Source of the DNA: VAZQ01 sp963702695
GTDB lineage: Bacteria > Pseudomonadota > Alphaproteobacteria > Rhizobiales > Xanthobacteraceae
DNA: 64,000 bases
Assembly: GCA_963702695.1 (NCBI GenBank)
Contig: CAVPDS010000001.1
Coordinates: 186,001 to 250,000, forward strand
Direction: 5' to 3'
Under the pieces are notes generated by a model. The model saw only the letters and a program-made list of their open reading frames with translations, had not been told where the DNA came from and did no database searches. The position numbers and the translations under genes were made by a program. Shown here one piece after another: positions 24,808-32,992 of the stretch; positions within the stretch are counted from its first letter, which is position 1, and the number at the start of each line of letters is the position of its first letter.

Positions 24808-25854
24808 TCAATTCGCCGGCTCCGCCATCATCGCGCGTACGCGATCGACCACGTCCGCGGGCGTGGTCTGGTGCACCTGGGCGATCAGCGCCTGCGTCTC
24901 CTCGCCGGTCATCGGGTCGACGTCGATCTCCATCTGCTTGGCGCCTTCAAGGAATGCCGGGTCCCGCATGGTCGCGTCGAAGGCGCGACGCAGCGCCTCG
25001 ACCCGCTCCGGCGGCACGTCGGGCGGCAGGAAATAAGGCCGGCCGTAGCTCTGCCGCGCCAGCACCAGCCGGACCGCCTGCTTGTCCTTCTCGGTCTTGG
25101 CGAGATCGACGATGCGCGCGTAGGGGCGCAGTTCCGGCGGGTCTTCCAGGCTGTAATGGCCGAGGATGGTGATCGATTTGTCGTGCACCCAGGCCGGGCG
25201 CTGCGCCTTGAGGCTGTCCCAGCCGACGATCTGGGCGTGGATCTCGCCGCGCTCCATCGCGATGTTGACCTGCGGCGTGCTCTCGTAGCCGCGCACGATC
25301 TTGGTCTTGAGCCCGAGCACGTCCTTGGACAGCACCGAGAGGTCGTAGGAGCCGGAGCCGACGCCCGACGTTCCGATCAGCAGTTCCTGCTTTTTCCATT
25401 GCTCGAGGCTCTGCACCGGCGCCGTGTGCCAGGCATAGGCGACGTTGTTGGAGCGATAGACGCTGCCAAGCCAGATCAGCCTGGTCGGATCGAAGCGCGC
25501 GGCCTTGGGCTGCAGCAGCGGCCCGGTCGGCATGCCGTTGAGCGGCGCGCCGATGATGGTGCCGTCGCGCGCGCCGGTATTGAAGAGATTGTTCGCCATC
25601 TGCAGACTGCCGGCGCCCGGCATGTTCTGCACGACGATCGACGGGTTGCCTGGGATGTGGTCGCGCAGGTGCTTCGCCACCAGCCGCCCGATCAGGTCGA
25701 CGCCGCCGCCCGGCGCGGTCCCGATCACCAAGCGGATGGTCTTGCCGCGATAGAACGCGAGGACGTCGGCGGCGGCGCGGGCGGTGTGCCCAAACAGAGA
25801 CAACCCAAGGAGGACGCTGGTGGACGCGCGGAGAAAATCAGACCAAACCGGCAT
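24808..25854 (-). CDS. Bug-family tripartite tricarboxylate receptor (orphan)
   Basis: A 348-residue periplasmic receptor of the Bug/TctC family. The signal peptide is SVLLGLSLFGHTARAA. The family-defining start FYRGKTIRLVIGTAPGGGVD and the ligand loop NMPGAGSLQMANNL are intact, as is the C-terminal RQSYGRPYFLPPDVPPERV region. ATG 25854 gives a normal signal peptide; the frame extends further upstream without support. No TctA or TctB membrane gene is adjacent. Bug receptors bind carboxylates such as citrate, glutamate, nicotinate or terephthalate; the ligand here is unknown. Confidence 0.88.
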   Translation of the reverse strand: MPVWSDFLRASTSVLLGLSLFGHTARAAADVLAFYRGKTIRLVIGTAPGGGVDLIGRLVAKHLRDHIPGNPSIVVQNMPGAGSLQMANNLFNTGARDGTIIGAPLNGMPTGPLLQPKAARFDPTRLIWLGSVYRSNNVAYAWHTAPVQSLEQWKKQELLIGTSGVGSGSYDLSVLSKDVLGLKTKIVRGYESTPQVNIAMERGEIHAQIVGWDSLKAQRPAWVHDKSITILGHYSLEDPPELRPYARIVDLAKTEKDKQAVRLVLARQSYGRPYFLPPDVPPERVEALRRAFDATMRDPAFLEGAKQMEIDVDPMTGEETQALIAQVHQTTPADVVDRVRAMMAEPAN

Positions 25855-25961
25855 ACCGAGGTCCCAAGATGGGTTTGAGCCGAGAGTGGCCGTATCCGGC
25901 ACGGTCGTCAACGGCGCCCGCACCCGGTAGGTGCTAACCTTCAATTCCGCGGGAGCAAGCA

Positions 25962-26384
25962 ATGCTGCACGGTTTATTGTTCGCGCCGCTCATTACCTTG
26001 GTCCTTTGGACGTTGGTCATGTGTGCGTGGCTCTACGCGACTCGCATTCCGGCGGTAGTAACAGGAAACATAACTTACAACCCACAGCATCCGAATGAGG
26101 AGTTTCACGCTCAGCTTCCAGCCCAGGTGCGCTGGAAGGCTGACAATTACAACAACCTCATGGAGCAACCGACGCTGTTCTACGCCGTGACGATCGCCCT
26201 GGCGCTGCTCGGCGCAGACGGCCATTTGAACGTCGTCCTGGCTTGGCTGTATGTGATCTTGCGGATCGCCCACAGCCTTGTTCAGGCCATCATCAATGTC
26301 GTAGCGCTCCGCTTCGCGATCTTCATCGCCGCGTCCGTTGTTCTGCTGGCCCTATCGATGCGCGCGGCGCTGATCGTGTACTGA
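25962..26384 (+). CDS. MAPEG-family membrane protein
   Basis: A 140-residue protein with about four hydrophobic helices. The conserved MAPEG pattern is visible as NYNNLMEQPTLFYAVTIALA (62-81) and YVILRIAHSLVQAIINVVALRF (about 97-118), where the Asn, Glu, Arg and His residues line the glutathione site in eukaryotic members. Bacterial members are poorly characterised; some have glutathione transferase activity. The ribosome site GGGAG precedes ATG 25962. The gene is divergent from the receptor at 24808. Confidence 0.85.
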   Translation: MLHGLLFAPLITLVLWTLVMCAWLYATRIPAVVTGNITYNPQHPNEEFHAQLPAQVRWKADNYNNLMEQPTLFYAVTIALALLGADGHLNVVLAWLYVILRIAHSLVQAIINVVALRFAIFIAASVVLLALSMRAALIVY

Positions 26385-26463
26385 CATTCCCGACTGATCC
26401 GCACGGCCGGCTTGCTCGCGCCCGCCCTGCTGCTACAACAAGCGGGGCCAGGAGACATCCGCC

Positions 26464-27609
26464 ATGGTGATGACCGGACTGAAGAGCGTCGCCGCCGATA
26501 TTTCGGACGCGCCCAAGATCGCGTCGGTCGAAGTGTTCCGGCTCAAGCTGCCGTACAAGAAGGCGGTCTCGTTCCATTCGCTGACCGAGTCCAGCGGGCA
26601 GTACGTCATCCTGCGGCTCGCCTTGCAGGACGGCACCGAAGGCCTTGCCGAGGCAGTCTGCCGTCCGGCGATGTATGGCGAAGACGCGACCGAGGTCGCC
26701 TATCAGCTGGAGACCTATTTCAAGCCGCTGCTGGTCGGCGCCGACGCCTTCGGCCATCTCCCGCTGCTCAAGACGCTCCAGCAGCGGGTGCGCGCCTGCC
26801 GCACTGCCAAGGCGCTGATCGACATCGCGCTCTGGGACCTGCGCGGCAAGGCGCTCGGCCAGCCGGTGTGGCGGCTACTGGGCGGCGCCGAGCCCGAACC
26901 GGTGCCGCTCACCTGGATCGCGCACGGCAACACCCGCGAGGCGATGGTCGCGGAAGCCAAGCGCATGGCGCAGGAGCGCGGCTATCGCGGCATGAAGCTC
27001 AAGACCTGGAAGCGCTCGATGGAAGACATCCGCATGGTGGCGGAGGTGCGCGAGGCGCTGCCCGAGGCGATGATCTATGTCGACGGCAACGGCAGCTACA
27101 CCGAGGGCGAGGCGCGCACGATCCTGACGCACGTGAAGGACTACAACGTGTCGTTCATCGAGGAGCCGTGCGACTTCCCCGATCCGCTGCGGCAGGCGGC
27201 GATGGCGAGGGATCTGCCGATCGCGCTGCTCGGCGACCAGACCTGCGAATCGATCGAGGCGGTGAACATGCTGATCCGGCTCGACGCGGTCGGCGCGGTC
27301 AGCGTGAAGCTGCGCCGCACCGGGATGACGGAATCGCTGAAGATCATCGCGCTGTGCGAGGCGGCCGGCATTCCGGTGGTGATCGGCACCGACTCCGAGA
27401 GCCGCATCGGCGCGCTGGTGCGCATGCATCTGCGTGCGGCGATTCCGAGCCTGGCGCCGTGGCCGACCGAGACGCATTTCTTCGACAAGCTCGCCGATGA
27501 CGCCTTTGCCGGCGAGTTCAACATCGCCGACGGCTGCATCACGCCGACCGATGCGCCCGGCTTCGGCGCCACGATCGATCCTCACAAGCTCGAACGCTTC
27601 GCGTTCTGA
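26464..27609 (+). CDS. Enolase-superfamily enzyme (muconate-lactonizing/mandelate-racemase group)
   Basis: A 381-residue enzyme. The N-terminal capping domain runs to about residue 145 and the barrel follows. The catalytic set is complete: Lys178 and Lys180 (MKLK), metal ligands Asp207 (VDGNGS), Glu233 (IEEP) and Asp258 (GDQT), and Lys282 (SVKL) on the opposite face. A Lys on each side of the active site is the muconate cycloisomerase / dipeptide epimerase / o-succinylbenzoate synthase pattern. The substrate is unknown. The CapA-like gene starts 13 bp after its stop, so the two are probably co-transcribed. Confidence 0.88.
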   Translation: MVMTGLKSVAADISDAPKIASVEVFRLKLPYKKAVSFHSLTESSGQYVILRLALQDGTEGLAEAVCRPAMYGEDATEVAYQLETYFKPLLVGADAFGHLPLLKTLQQRVRACRTAKALIDIALWDLRGKALGQPVWRLLGGAEPEPVPLTWIAHGNTREAMVAEAKRMAQERGYRGMKLKTWKRSMEDIRMVAEVREALPEAMIYVDGNGSYTEGEARTILTHVKDYNVSFIEEPCDFPDPLRQAAMARDLPIALLGDQTCESIEAVNMLIRLDAVGAVSVKLRRTGMTESLKIIALCEAAGIPVVIGTDSESRIGALVRMHLRAAIPSLAPWPTETHFFDKLADDAFAGEFNIADGCITPTDAPGFGATIDPHKLERFAF

Positions 27610-27622
27610 ACCGGGCACACCG

Positions 27623-28987
27623 ATGACCTATGCTTCCGACGCTGGCGACTTCTCGATCGCGCTCGCCGGCGACTGCATGCTCACGCGCAAGCTCAGCGTG
27701 TTCGACGAGCCGGCGTTCCTCGCGCTGGTGAAGGTTTTCCGCGACTGCGATGCCGGCATGGCCAACCTCGAAACGGTCGTGCGCCGGTGGGACGAGGGAA
27801 CGCCGGGCATCACGCAAGGCACCTTCATGACCACGCCGCCCGAGCTGCTCGAGGACATCAAGTGGTTCGGCATCAACATGCTGGCCTGCGCCAACAACCA
27901 CGCCTTCGATTATGGCGAGGGCGGATTGCTGGCGACGATCCGGCATCTCGACGCCGCCGGCCTTGCGCATGCCGGCAGTGGGCGCAATCTGGTCGAAGCG
28001 CGCATGCCTGGCTATCTCGACACTCGCGGCGGGCGCGTGGCGATCCTCGCCGCGACCGCGACCTTCCGGCCGTGGAATCGCGCCGGCGCGCAGCGGCCCG
28101 ATCTGCCGGGACGGCCGGGCATCAATCCCTTCCGGTTCCAGAACACCTACACCGTCGACGGCGAAGTGTTCGATCAGCTCAAGCGCATGAGCCGCGAACT
28201 CGGCTTCGAGCAGAAACGCGCGCGCCAGCGCCAGCACTTCTTCAGCGAGTCGGAGATCGCCGCCGAGCGCGAGGAGGAGCTGTCGCTGCTCAACGAGCGG
28301 TTCGTGCGCGGCAACGGCTTCAAGGTGACGAGCGAAGGCGACGCGGCCGACATCGCGGATAATGTGCGCTGGATCAAGGAGGCGCGGCGGCAGGCCGATC
28401 GGGTCGTTTTTCACCTGCACAGCCATGAGTATGGCCACGCCAGCCTGCTCGCAGCCAAGACTCAGAGCGAATTGTCGGAGCCTTCCGACTTCGCGCGTTC
28501 GTTCGCGCGTGCGGCCATCGACGCCGGCGCGGACATTTTCGTCGGCCACGGCTCGCACACGGCGCTCGGCATCGAATTTTATAAGGGCAAGCCGATTTTC
28601 TATTCCGTCGGCAATCTGGTGATGGAGAACGAGACGCTGCCGTTCTTTCCCGCCGAGGCCTACACGCGCTTCGGACTGGGCATGGACGCGACGCCGGCGG
28701 ATTTCCTCGATGCGCGTACCGGCAACGGCACCAAGGGGCACGTCGCGCACGCCGATTACTGGCAGAATTTCGCGGCCACCTGCCATTATCGCGGCGGCAA
28801 GCTCGACGAGATCCGCATCCATCCGATCGACCAGGGATTTGGCCGGCCGCGCGGGCAGCGCGGGCGCCCGGTGCTGGCGGACGCGGAGATGGCGGCGAAG
28901 GTCATCGCGCGGGTCGACCGGCTCTCCCAGCCCTACGGCGTCAGCGTCAAAAATCGTGATGGCGTCGGCGTGGTGTCGACAGCGTAG
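27623..28987 (+). CDS. CapA/PgsA-like metallophosphatase-fold protein
   Basis: A 454-residue protein of the PGA_cap family (capsule synthesis CapA). Conserved blocks are ALAGDCML near the N terminus, ANLETVV, LACANNHAFDYGEGG, LHSHEYGHAS and VGHGSHTALGIEFY, which supply the metal-binding Asp/Asn/His set. Unlike polyglutamate-capsule CapA proteins it has no N-terminal membrane anchor and is not beside capB or capC genes, so capsule synthesis is unlikely. Soluble members pair with catabolic enzymes. It follows the enolase-superfamily gene closely, and a role in hydrolysing the same compound is inference. Confidence 0.82.
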   Translation: MTYASDAGDFSIALAGDCMLTRKLSVFDEPAFLALVKVFRDCDAGMANLETVVRRWDEGTPGITQGTFMTTPPELLEDIKWFGINMLACANNHAFDYGEGGLLATIRHLDAAGLAHAGSGRNLVEARMPGYLDTRGGRVAILAATATFRPWNRAGAQRPDLPGRPGINPFRFQNTYTVDGEVFDQLKRMSRELGFEQKRARQRQHFFSESEIAAEREEELSLLNERFVRGNGFKVTSEGDAADIADNVRWIKEARRQADRVVFHLHSHEYGHASLLAAKTQSELSEPSDFARSFARAAIDAGADIFVGHGSHTALGIEFYKGKPIFYSVGNLVMENETLPFFPAEAYTRFGLGMDATPADFLDARTGNGTKGHVAHADYWQNFAATCHYRGGKLDEIRIHPIDQGFGRPRGQRGRPVLADAEMAAKVIARVDRLSQPYGVSVKNRDGVGVVSTA

Positions 28988-29102
28988 CGCCCGCTCGTGT
29001 CCCGGGCGCTGAGGGAGTTTCCACCCTGAGGAGCCAATTATTCACTGAATTTTAATGCGGATCATTTAGTTACTGTGCGGTTGTGATGTTTGGACCGCGG
29101 TT

Positions 29103-29399
29103 ATGGCTGAAAGTCAGCGATCGCATACCGACATGCGCAAGCACCGGCGCAGGCCGTTTCAGTTCGCGGCGCAGATTTGCATCGACGATCTGTCCCTCCC
29201 CTGCGAGTGCAGGCTGAATGATATTTCCGACGGCGGGGCGCGGATCCTGCTTCCCAGCGAAGACCTGAGCCTGCCGGACGAATTCATGCTGCTGCTCACG
29301 CACAACGCCAGCATCCGCAGACAATGCCGGATCGCCTGGCGCGAGGGCGCCAGCATCGGCGTGAAGTTCATCACCCCACACCCGGCGCGGCCGCGTTGA
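29103..29399 (+). CDS. PilZ-domain protein
   Basis: A 98-residue single-domain protein with the two c-di-GMP-binding motifs of PilZ: the arginine-rich RKHRRRPF (12-19) and NDISDGGARI (39-48), which corresponds to D/NxSxxG. Stand-alone PilZ domains of this size are common in Bradyrhizobium-like genomes and act as second-messenger adaptors. It is monocistronic between catabolic modules. The stop codon lies inside a short 8-bp triple repeat. Confidence 0.85.
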   Translation: MAESQRSHTDMRKHRRRPFQFAAQICIDDLSLPCECRLNDISDGGARILLPSEDLSLPDEFMLLLTHNASIRRQCRIAWREGASIGVKFITPHPARPR

Positions 29400-29416
29400 C
29401 GCGTTGACGCGTTGAG
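29393..29416. repeat. Three tandem copies of GCGTTGAC over a stop codon
   Basis: Two perfect copies and one copy with a final G (GCGTTGAG). The TGA stop of the PilZ gene is in the first copy, and each copy offers a TGA in a different frame. Confidence 0.85.
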
Positions 29417-29511
29417 TCACTCCGCAGTCTCGCGCTAGCGCAAACTGGGCTTTTTCGCCCCGGCGGAATGGTCGTATGATCCCGTTGGGACCAGCGAACC
29501 AACGAGCCAGC

Positions 29512-30396
29512 ATGAACGCCGCGACTGCACCGATAAAACAATACCCGTCATTCGAACGGCAGACGCGGGAGCCGAATCCGCTGCCGCCGCCGGGGAGCTG
29601 CGACTGCGCCATCCACGTCTTTGCCGATCCCACGCGTTATCCGCCGAGCGCCAAGCGCTCCTATGAAACACCGGCGGCCACGCTCGAAGACGAGCAGCGC
29701 GTGCATCGCACAATGGGCATCGACCGCGCAGTGATCGTGCAGGCGACGATCTATGGCACCGACCACCGGCTGCTCATCGATACGCTCACCGGCCGCGCGA
29801 ATTATCGCGGTGTGGCGATCATCGACGACACGGTCAGCGATCGCGAGTTGGCGCGACTCAACGATGCCGGCGTGCGGGCCGCGCGTTTCAACTTCGCGAA
29901 ATTCCTCGGCATCGTGCCGGACACCAAGGACTTCCAGCGCTCGGTCGGCCGCATCAAGGAGCTTGGCTGGCACATCAAGATTTTCGGCGAGTTCGAGGAA
30001 TTCGTCGAGCACGTGTCGTTCCTCAGCGCATCCGGGATGGCGGTGGTGATCGATCACATGGCGCGCGTGCATTTCGACCGCGGGCTCGATCAGCCGAACT
30101 TCAAGTTCGTGCTCGATCTCCTGCGCAACGAGAACTGGTGGATGCTCATCAGCAACGGCGAACGCCATTCCACGCGCGAATATCCGTGGGACGACACCGT
30201 GCCGTTCGCGCGTGCGCTGATCGAGGCGGCGCCCGACCGGGCGCTCTGGGGCACGGACTGGCCGCATGTGCGCTACATGAAGCAGATGCCCAACGACGCC
30301 GATCTGCTGGAACTGTTCTATCGCTACGTGCCCGACCTGGCGCTGCGGAAGCAGGTGCTGGTCGACAACCCGGCGCGGCTTTATGGGTTCAAGTGA
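29512..30396 (+). CDS. Amidohydrolase family 2 paralogue lacking the first histidine
   Basis: A 294-residue TIM-barrel protein clearly homologous to the amidohydrolase at 5433-6311 (PPGS...IHVF, GIDRAVIVQ, GTDWPH, VLVDNPARLYGF). The first motif reads DCAIH (31-35) where the relative has DTHFH, so the first histidine of HxH is Ala33. The mid-barrel IDHMAR is intact here but replaced in the relative. The strand-8 aspartate is kept. A metal-independent LigI-like lactonase reaction is possible. It is followed by two Bug receptors. Confidence 0.8.
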   Translation: MNAATAPIKQYPSFERQTREPNPLPPPGSCDCAIHVFADPTRYPPSAKRSYETPAATLEDEQRVHRTMGIDRAVIVQATIYGTDHRLLIDTLTGRANYRGVAIIDDTVSDRELARLNDAGVRAARFNFAKFLGIVPDTKDFQRSVGRIKELGWHIKIFGEFEEFVEHVSFLSASGMAVVIDHMARVHFDRGLDQPNFKFVLDLLRNENWWMLISNGERHSTREYPWDDTVPFARALIEAAPDRALWGTDWPHVRYMKQMPNDADLLELFYRYVPDLALRKQVLVDNPARLYGFK

Positions 30397-30457
30397 GCGC
30401 AATGGCTGCAGGTGTTCGATGGCGGCCGATCCACGCGCGGGTCTTGCCTCTGCAGTC

Positions 30458-30612
30458 ATTGCCGGGCTTGACCCGGCAATCCATACTGAGTTGCAGTCAG
30501 CGTCCCATTACCTTGCGGACCGTCGGAGCGCTTGTGTCTGAGTTGAAGCTTGAGATCAGGCGGCGGCGCGATTGCGCGGCTGCATGGATTGCCGGGCCAA
30601 GCCCGGCAATGA
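30458..30612. repeat. Type B palindromic repeat that includes a start codon
   Basis: Left arm ATTGCCGGGCTTGACCCGGCA (30458-30480) and right arm ATTGCCGGGCCAAGCCCGGC up to CAATGAC (30588-30612) are inverted copies about 105 bp apart. The ATG used by the next gene (30609) lies in the last bases of the right arm. The same family occurs at 39863-39950 and 42129-42212. Confidence 0.8.
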
Positions 30613-31652
30613 CGCGGGGAGGGTCTCGCGCGCGGCAGATCGCTGGCGCGCTGCTCGCCGCTCTCGGGCTGCTTCATTGCCTCCCCGCGCGCGCGCAAAA
30701 GCTCGACTTCACCGGCCAGAAGATCGCACTCGCGATCGCGACGCCGGCGGGCGGCGGCTACGACCTCTACGGGCGGCTGGTCGGGCGCTATCTCGGAAAC
30801 TATCTGCCGGGCAATCCGACCTTCGTGCCGCAGAACATGCCGGGCGCGGGCTCGCTGATCGCCGCCAACTGGCTCTACAACGTCGCACCCAAGGACGGCA
30901 CCGCGATCGCCATCATCCCAAGCGCGACGGCGTTCGAGAATTTGCTCGGCAATGCGAGCGCCCGTTTCGATGCCCGCAAGTTCAACTGGCTCGCGAGCCT
31001 CAATGACTACACCGCCGTCGCGGTGGCCTGGCACGATGCGCCGGCGCAGTCCGCTGCGGACCTGTTCACGCACGAACTGCTCGTCGGCAGCAACGCGCCG
31101 GCCTCGGACACGACGGTGTGGCCGCTGCTGCTGAACGCGCTGATCGGGACCAAATTCAAGACCGTGAAAGGCTATCCCGGCACGACCGGGATCGCGCTGG
31201 CGATGGAGCGCGGCGAAGTGAAGGGCATGGTCGGCGACGACTGGGCGAGCATCAAGGCCAACAAGGCCGACTGGCTGCGCGACAGGAAGATCCGCATCCT
31301 GATGCAGCTCACTGCGAAGCGGCATCCCGATCTGCCGGATGTGCCGGTGGTCGGCGAATTCGCGAAGAGCGAGGAAAGCGCCCGCGTGCTGGCGCTGTTC
31401 GTCGACCGGCAAAGCTACGGTCGCCCATTCCTGGCGCCGCCCGGCACGCCGGCGCCGATCGTCGCCGCCTATCGCGCTGCGTTCGGAAAGGTGATCCACG
31501 ATCCGGATTTCGTGCGCGAAGCCGAGCAGGCGAAGCTGATCATCAAGGTCGCCTCGGGCGCGGAGATGACCGCGCTGGTCGACCGCATCTACGACAATCC
31601 CAAGCCGGTGATCGAGCAGGCCACGGCGCTGGTGCGCAGCGTCTCGCAATAG
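30609..31652 (+). CDS. Bug-family tripartite tricarboxylate receptor (orphan)
   Basis: A 347-residue receptor with a short leader (TRGGSRARQIAGALLAALGL, cleavage near PARAQK). Family blocks GQKIALAIATPAGGGYDLYG, NMPGAGSLIAANWLY and RQSYGRPFLAPPGTPAP are intact. The frame extends upstream, but ATG 30609 is the start that yields a signal peptide; it lies in the arm of a palindromic repeat and has no good ribosome site. Another Bug receptor starts 22 bp after its stop. No TctA/TctB genes are near. Confidence 0.85.
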   Translation: MTRGGSRARQIAGALLAALGLLHCLPARAQKLDFTGQKIALAIATPAGGGYDLYGRLVGRYLGNYLPGNPTFVPQNMPGAGSLIAANWLYNVAPKDGTAIAIIPSATAFENLLGNASARFDARKFNWLASLNDYTAVAVAWHDAPAQSAADLFTHELLVGSNAPASDTTVWPLLLNALIGTKFKTVKGYPGTTGIALAMERGEVKGMVGDDWASIKANKADWLRDRKIRILMQLTAKRHPDLPDVPVVGEFAKSEESARVLALFVDRQSYGRPFLAPPGTPAPIVAAYRAAFGKVIHDPDFVREAEQAKLIIKVASGAEMTALVDRIYDNPKPVIEQATALVRSVSQ

Positions 31653-31674
31653 CGCGCGCGTGGAGGATACGACG

Positions 31675-32844
31675 ATGTCGCCACGAAAGCTGTGTGGTTT
31701 TGTTAGTTTGCGCGAGCCTACGCCCGTTCTTCTCCCTCTCCCCTCCGGGAAGAGGGAACGCGCCACGCCGCTGATCGATTCCGTGCTTCTCTTCCTGCGA
31801 GGAGTCACAGTTATCAGTTTCGTGTTGATCACCGCATCCCTCAACGCGCCCGCCAGCGCCCAAAGCGTCTCCTTCGCCGGCAAGACTGTCACGATGATGA
31901 TCGGCTATGCGCCCGGCGGCGGCACCGATGCGTCCGGCCGCGTGATCGCCTCGTTTCTCGACAAATATCTGCCGGGCTCGCCCACCGTGGTGGTGCGCAA
32001 CATGCCGGGCGCCGACGGCATGACGGCGGCGAATTATTTCGTGCAGCAGGTCGCGCCCGACGGCCTTACCATCCTGATGTGCTCGAGCACGACCGCCGAT
32101 CCGCTCGCCTATCGCCGGCCGCAATCGCACTTCGATCCGACCAGGTTCGGCATCATCGGCGGCGTCGGGCGCGGCGCCTCGTTCCTGATCGCGAACCGCG
32201 ACGTGGAGGCGCGCCTCGCCGACAAGCACGCCCGCACGGTGGTGATGGGGACGATCGGCGGCGTGCCGCGCTCGGGCATGCAGATGGCAGCCTGGGGCAT
32301 CGGCTTCCTCGATTGGAACGCGCGCTGGGTCGTCGGCTACCGCGGCACCAACGACGTGATGCTGGCGCTCGAGCGCGGCGAGATCGACATGACCGCGACC
32401 GCCAATCTGTTCCAGCTCCAGAAGCTGATCGAGACCGGGCGCGTCAAGCTCATGGTGCAGACCGGCGTGCTCAAGAACGGCGTCACCGTCACCCGCCCGG
32501 AATTCCCCAACGTGCCGACCCTCGCCAAACTGCTGCAGGGCCGGCTCAAGGACCCCCTGGCGGCCAAGGCATTCGAATACTGGAGCAGCATCGCCACGAT
32601 CGACAAGTTCCTGGCGCTGCCGCCGAACACGCCGATGCCGGTGCTCGATGCCTATCGCGCGGCGTTCGCCAGGGTGATGCGGGATCCCGAATTCGTCGAG
32701 CGCGGCAAGGCGATGAGCGAGGATTTCGAACCGATGGCCAGCGCCGACGTGCAGGCGCTGGTCAATACGCTGGGCGAGGCGCCGAGCGAGGCGATCAATT
32801 ATCTCGGCGGGATGCTGCGGAAGCAGGGGCTGGATGTGCAGTAG
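31675..32844 (+). CDS. Bug-family tripartite tricarboxylate receptor with extended leader
   Basis: A 389-residue receptor. ATG 31675 has GGAGG eight bases upstream, but the first 36 codons precede the real signal peptide (VLLFLRGVTVISFVLITASL, cleavage near ASAQ). That extra segment contains the small palindrome at 31729-31758, TCTCCCTCTC...GAGAGGGAA-like, which is repeat-type DNA translated as LLPLPSGKRE. GTG 31783 would give a normal leader. The core is typical: FAGKTVTMMIGYAPGGGTD and NMPGADGMTAANYF. It sits in tandem with the receptor at 30609. Confidence 0.82.
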   Translation: MSPRKLCGFVSLREPTPVLLPLPSGKRERATPLIDSVLLFLRGVTVISFVLITASLNAPASAQSVSFAGKTVTMMIGYAPGGGTDASGRVIASFLDKYLPGSPTVVVRNMPGADGMTAANYFVQQVAPDGLTILMCSSTTADPLAYRRPQSHFDPTRFGIIGGVGRGASFLIANRDVEARLADKHARTVVMGTIGGVPRSGMQMAAWGIGFLDWNARWVVGYRGTNDVMLALERGEIDMTATANLFQLQKLIETGRVKLMVQTGVLKNGVTVTRPEFPNVPTLAKLLQGRLKDPLAAKAFEYWSSIATIDKFLALPPNTPMPVLDAYRAAFARVMRDPEFVERGKAMSEDFEPMASADVQALVNTLGEAPSEAINYLGGMLRKQGLDVQ

Positions 32845-32859
32845 GGCACCGAATCCACA

Positions 32860-32970
32860 GGATGGGTAGGGCGAAGCGAAGCTCATCCGGCCGTGCAACG
32901 CGTGTATGCGTTGCGGTTGGCGAGCAAATAGGCCACGCTGTTGATGGGTTTCGCTTCGCTCTACCCATCC
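32860..32970. repeat. 111-bp element with 23-bp terminal inverted repeats (type E)
   Basis: GGATGGGTAGGGCGAAGCG (from 32860) and its inverted copy CGCTTCGCTCTACCCATCC (to 32970) match at 21 of 23 positions. No coding capacity is present. Short length and terminal repeats are MITE-like. It lies directly before the ABC-2 permease, and a similarly sized element follows that gene. Confidence 0.75.
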
Positions 32971-32992
32971 TACGAGGAGGCGAGTTCACGCC

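Noticed and set aside
27623..28987. Poly-gamma-glutamate capsule synthesis locus
   Set aside because: The CapA-like protein has no membrane anchor and there are no capB, capC or capE genes nearby.
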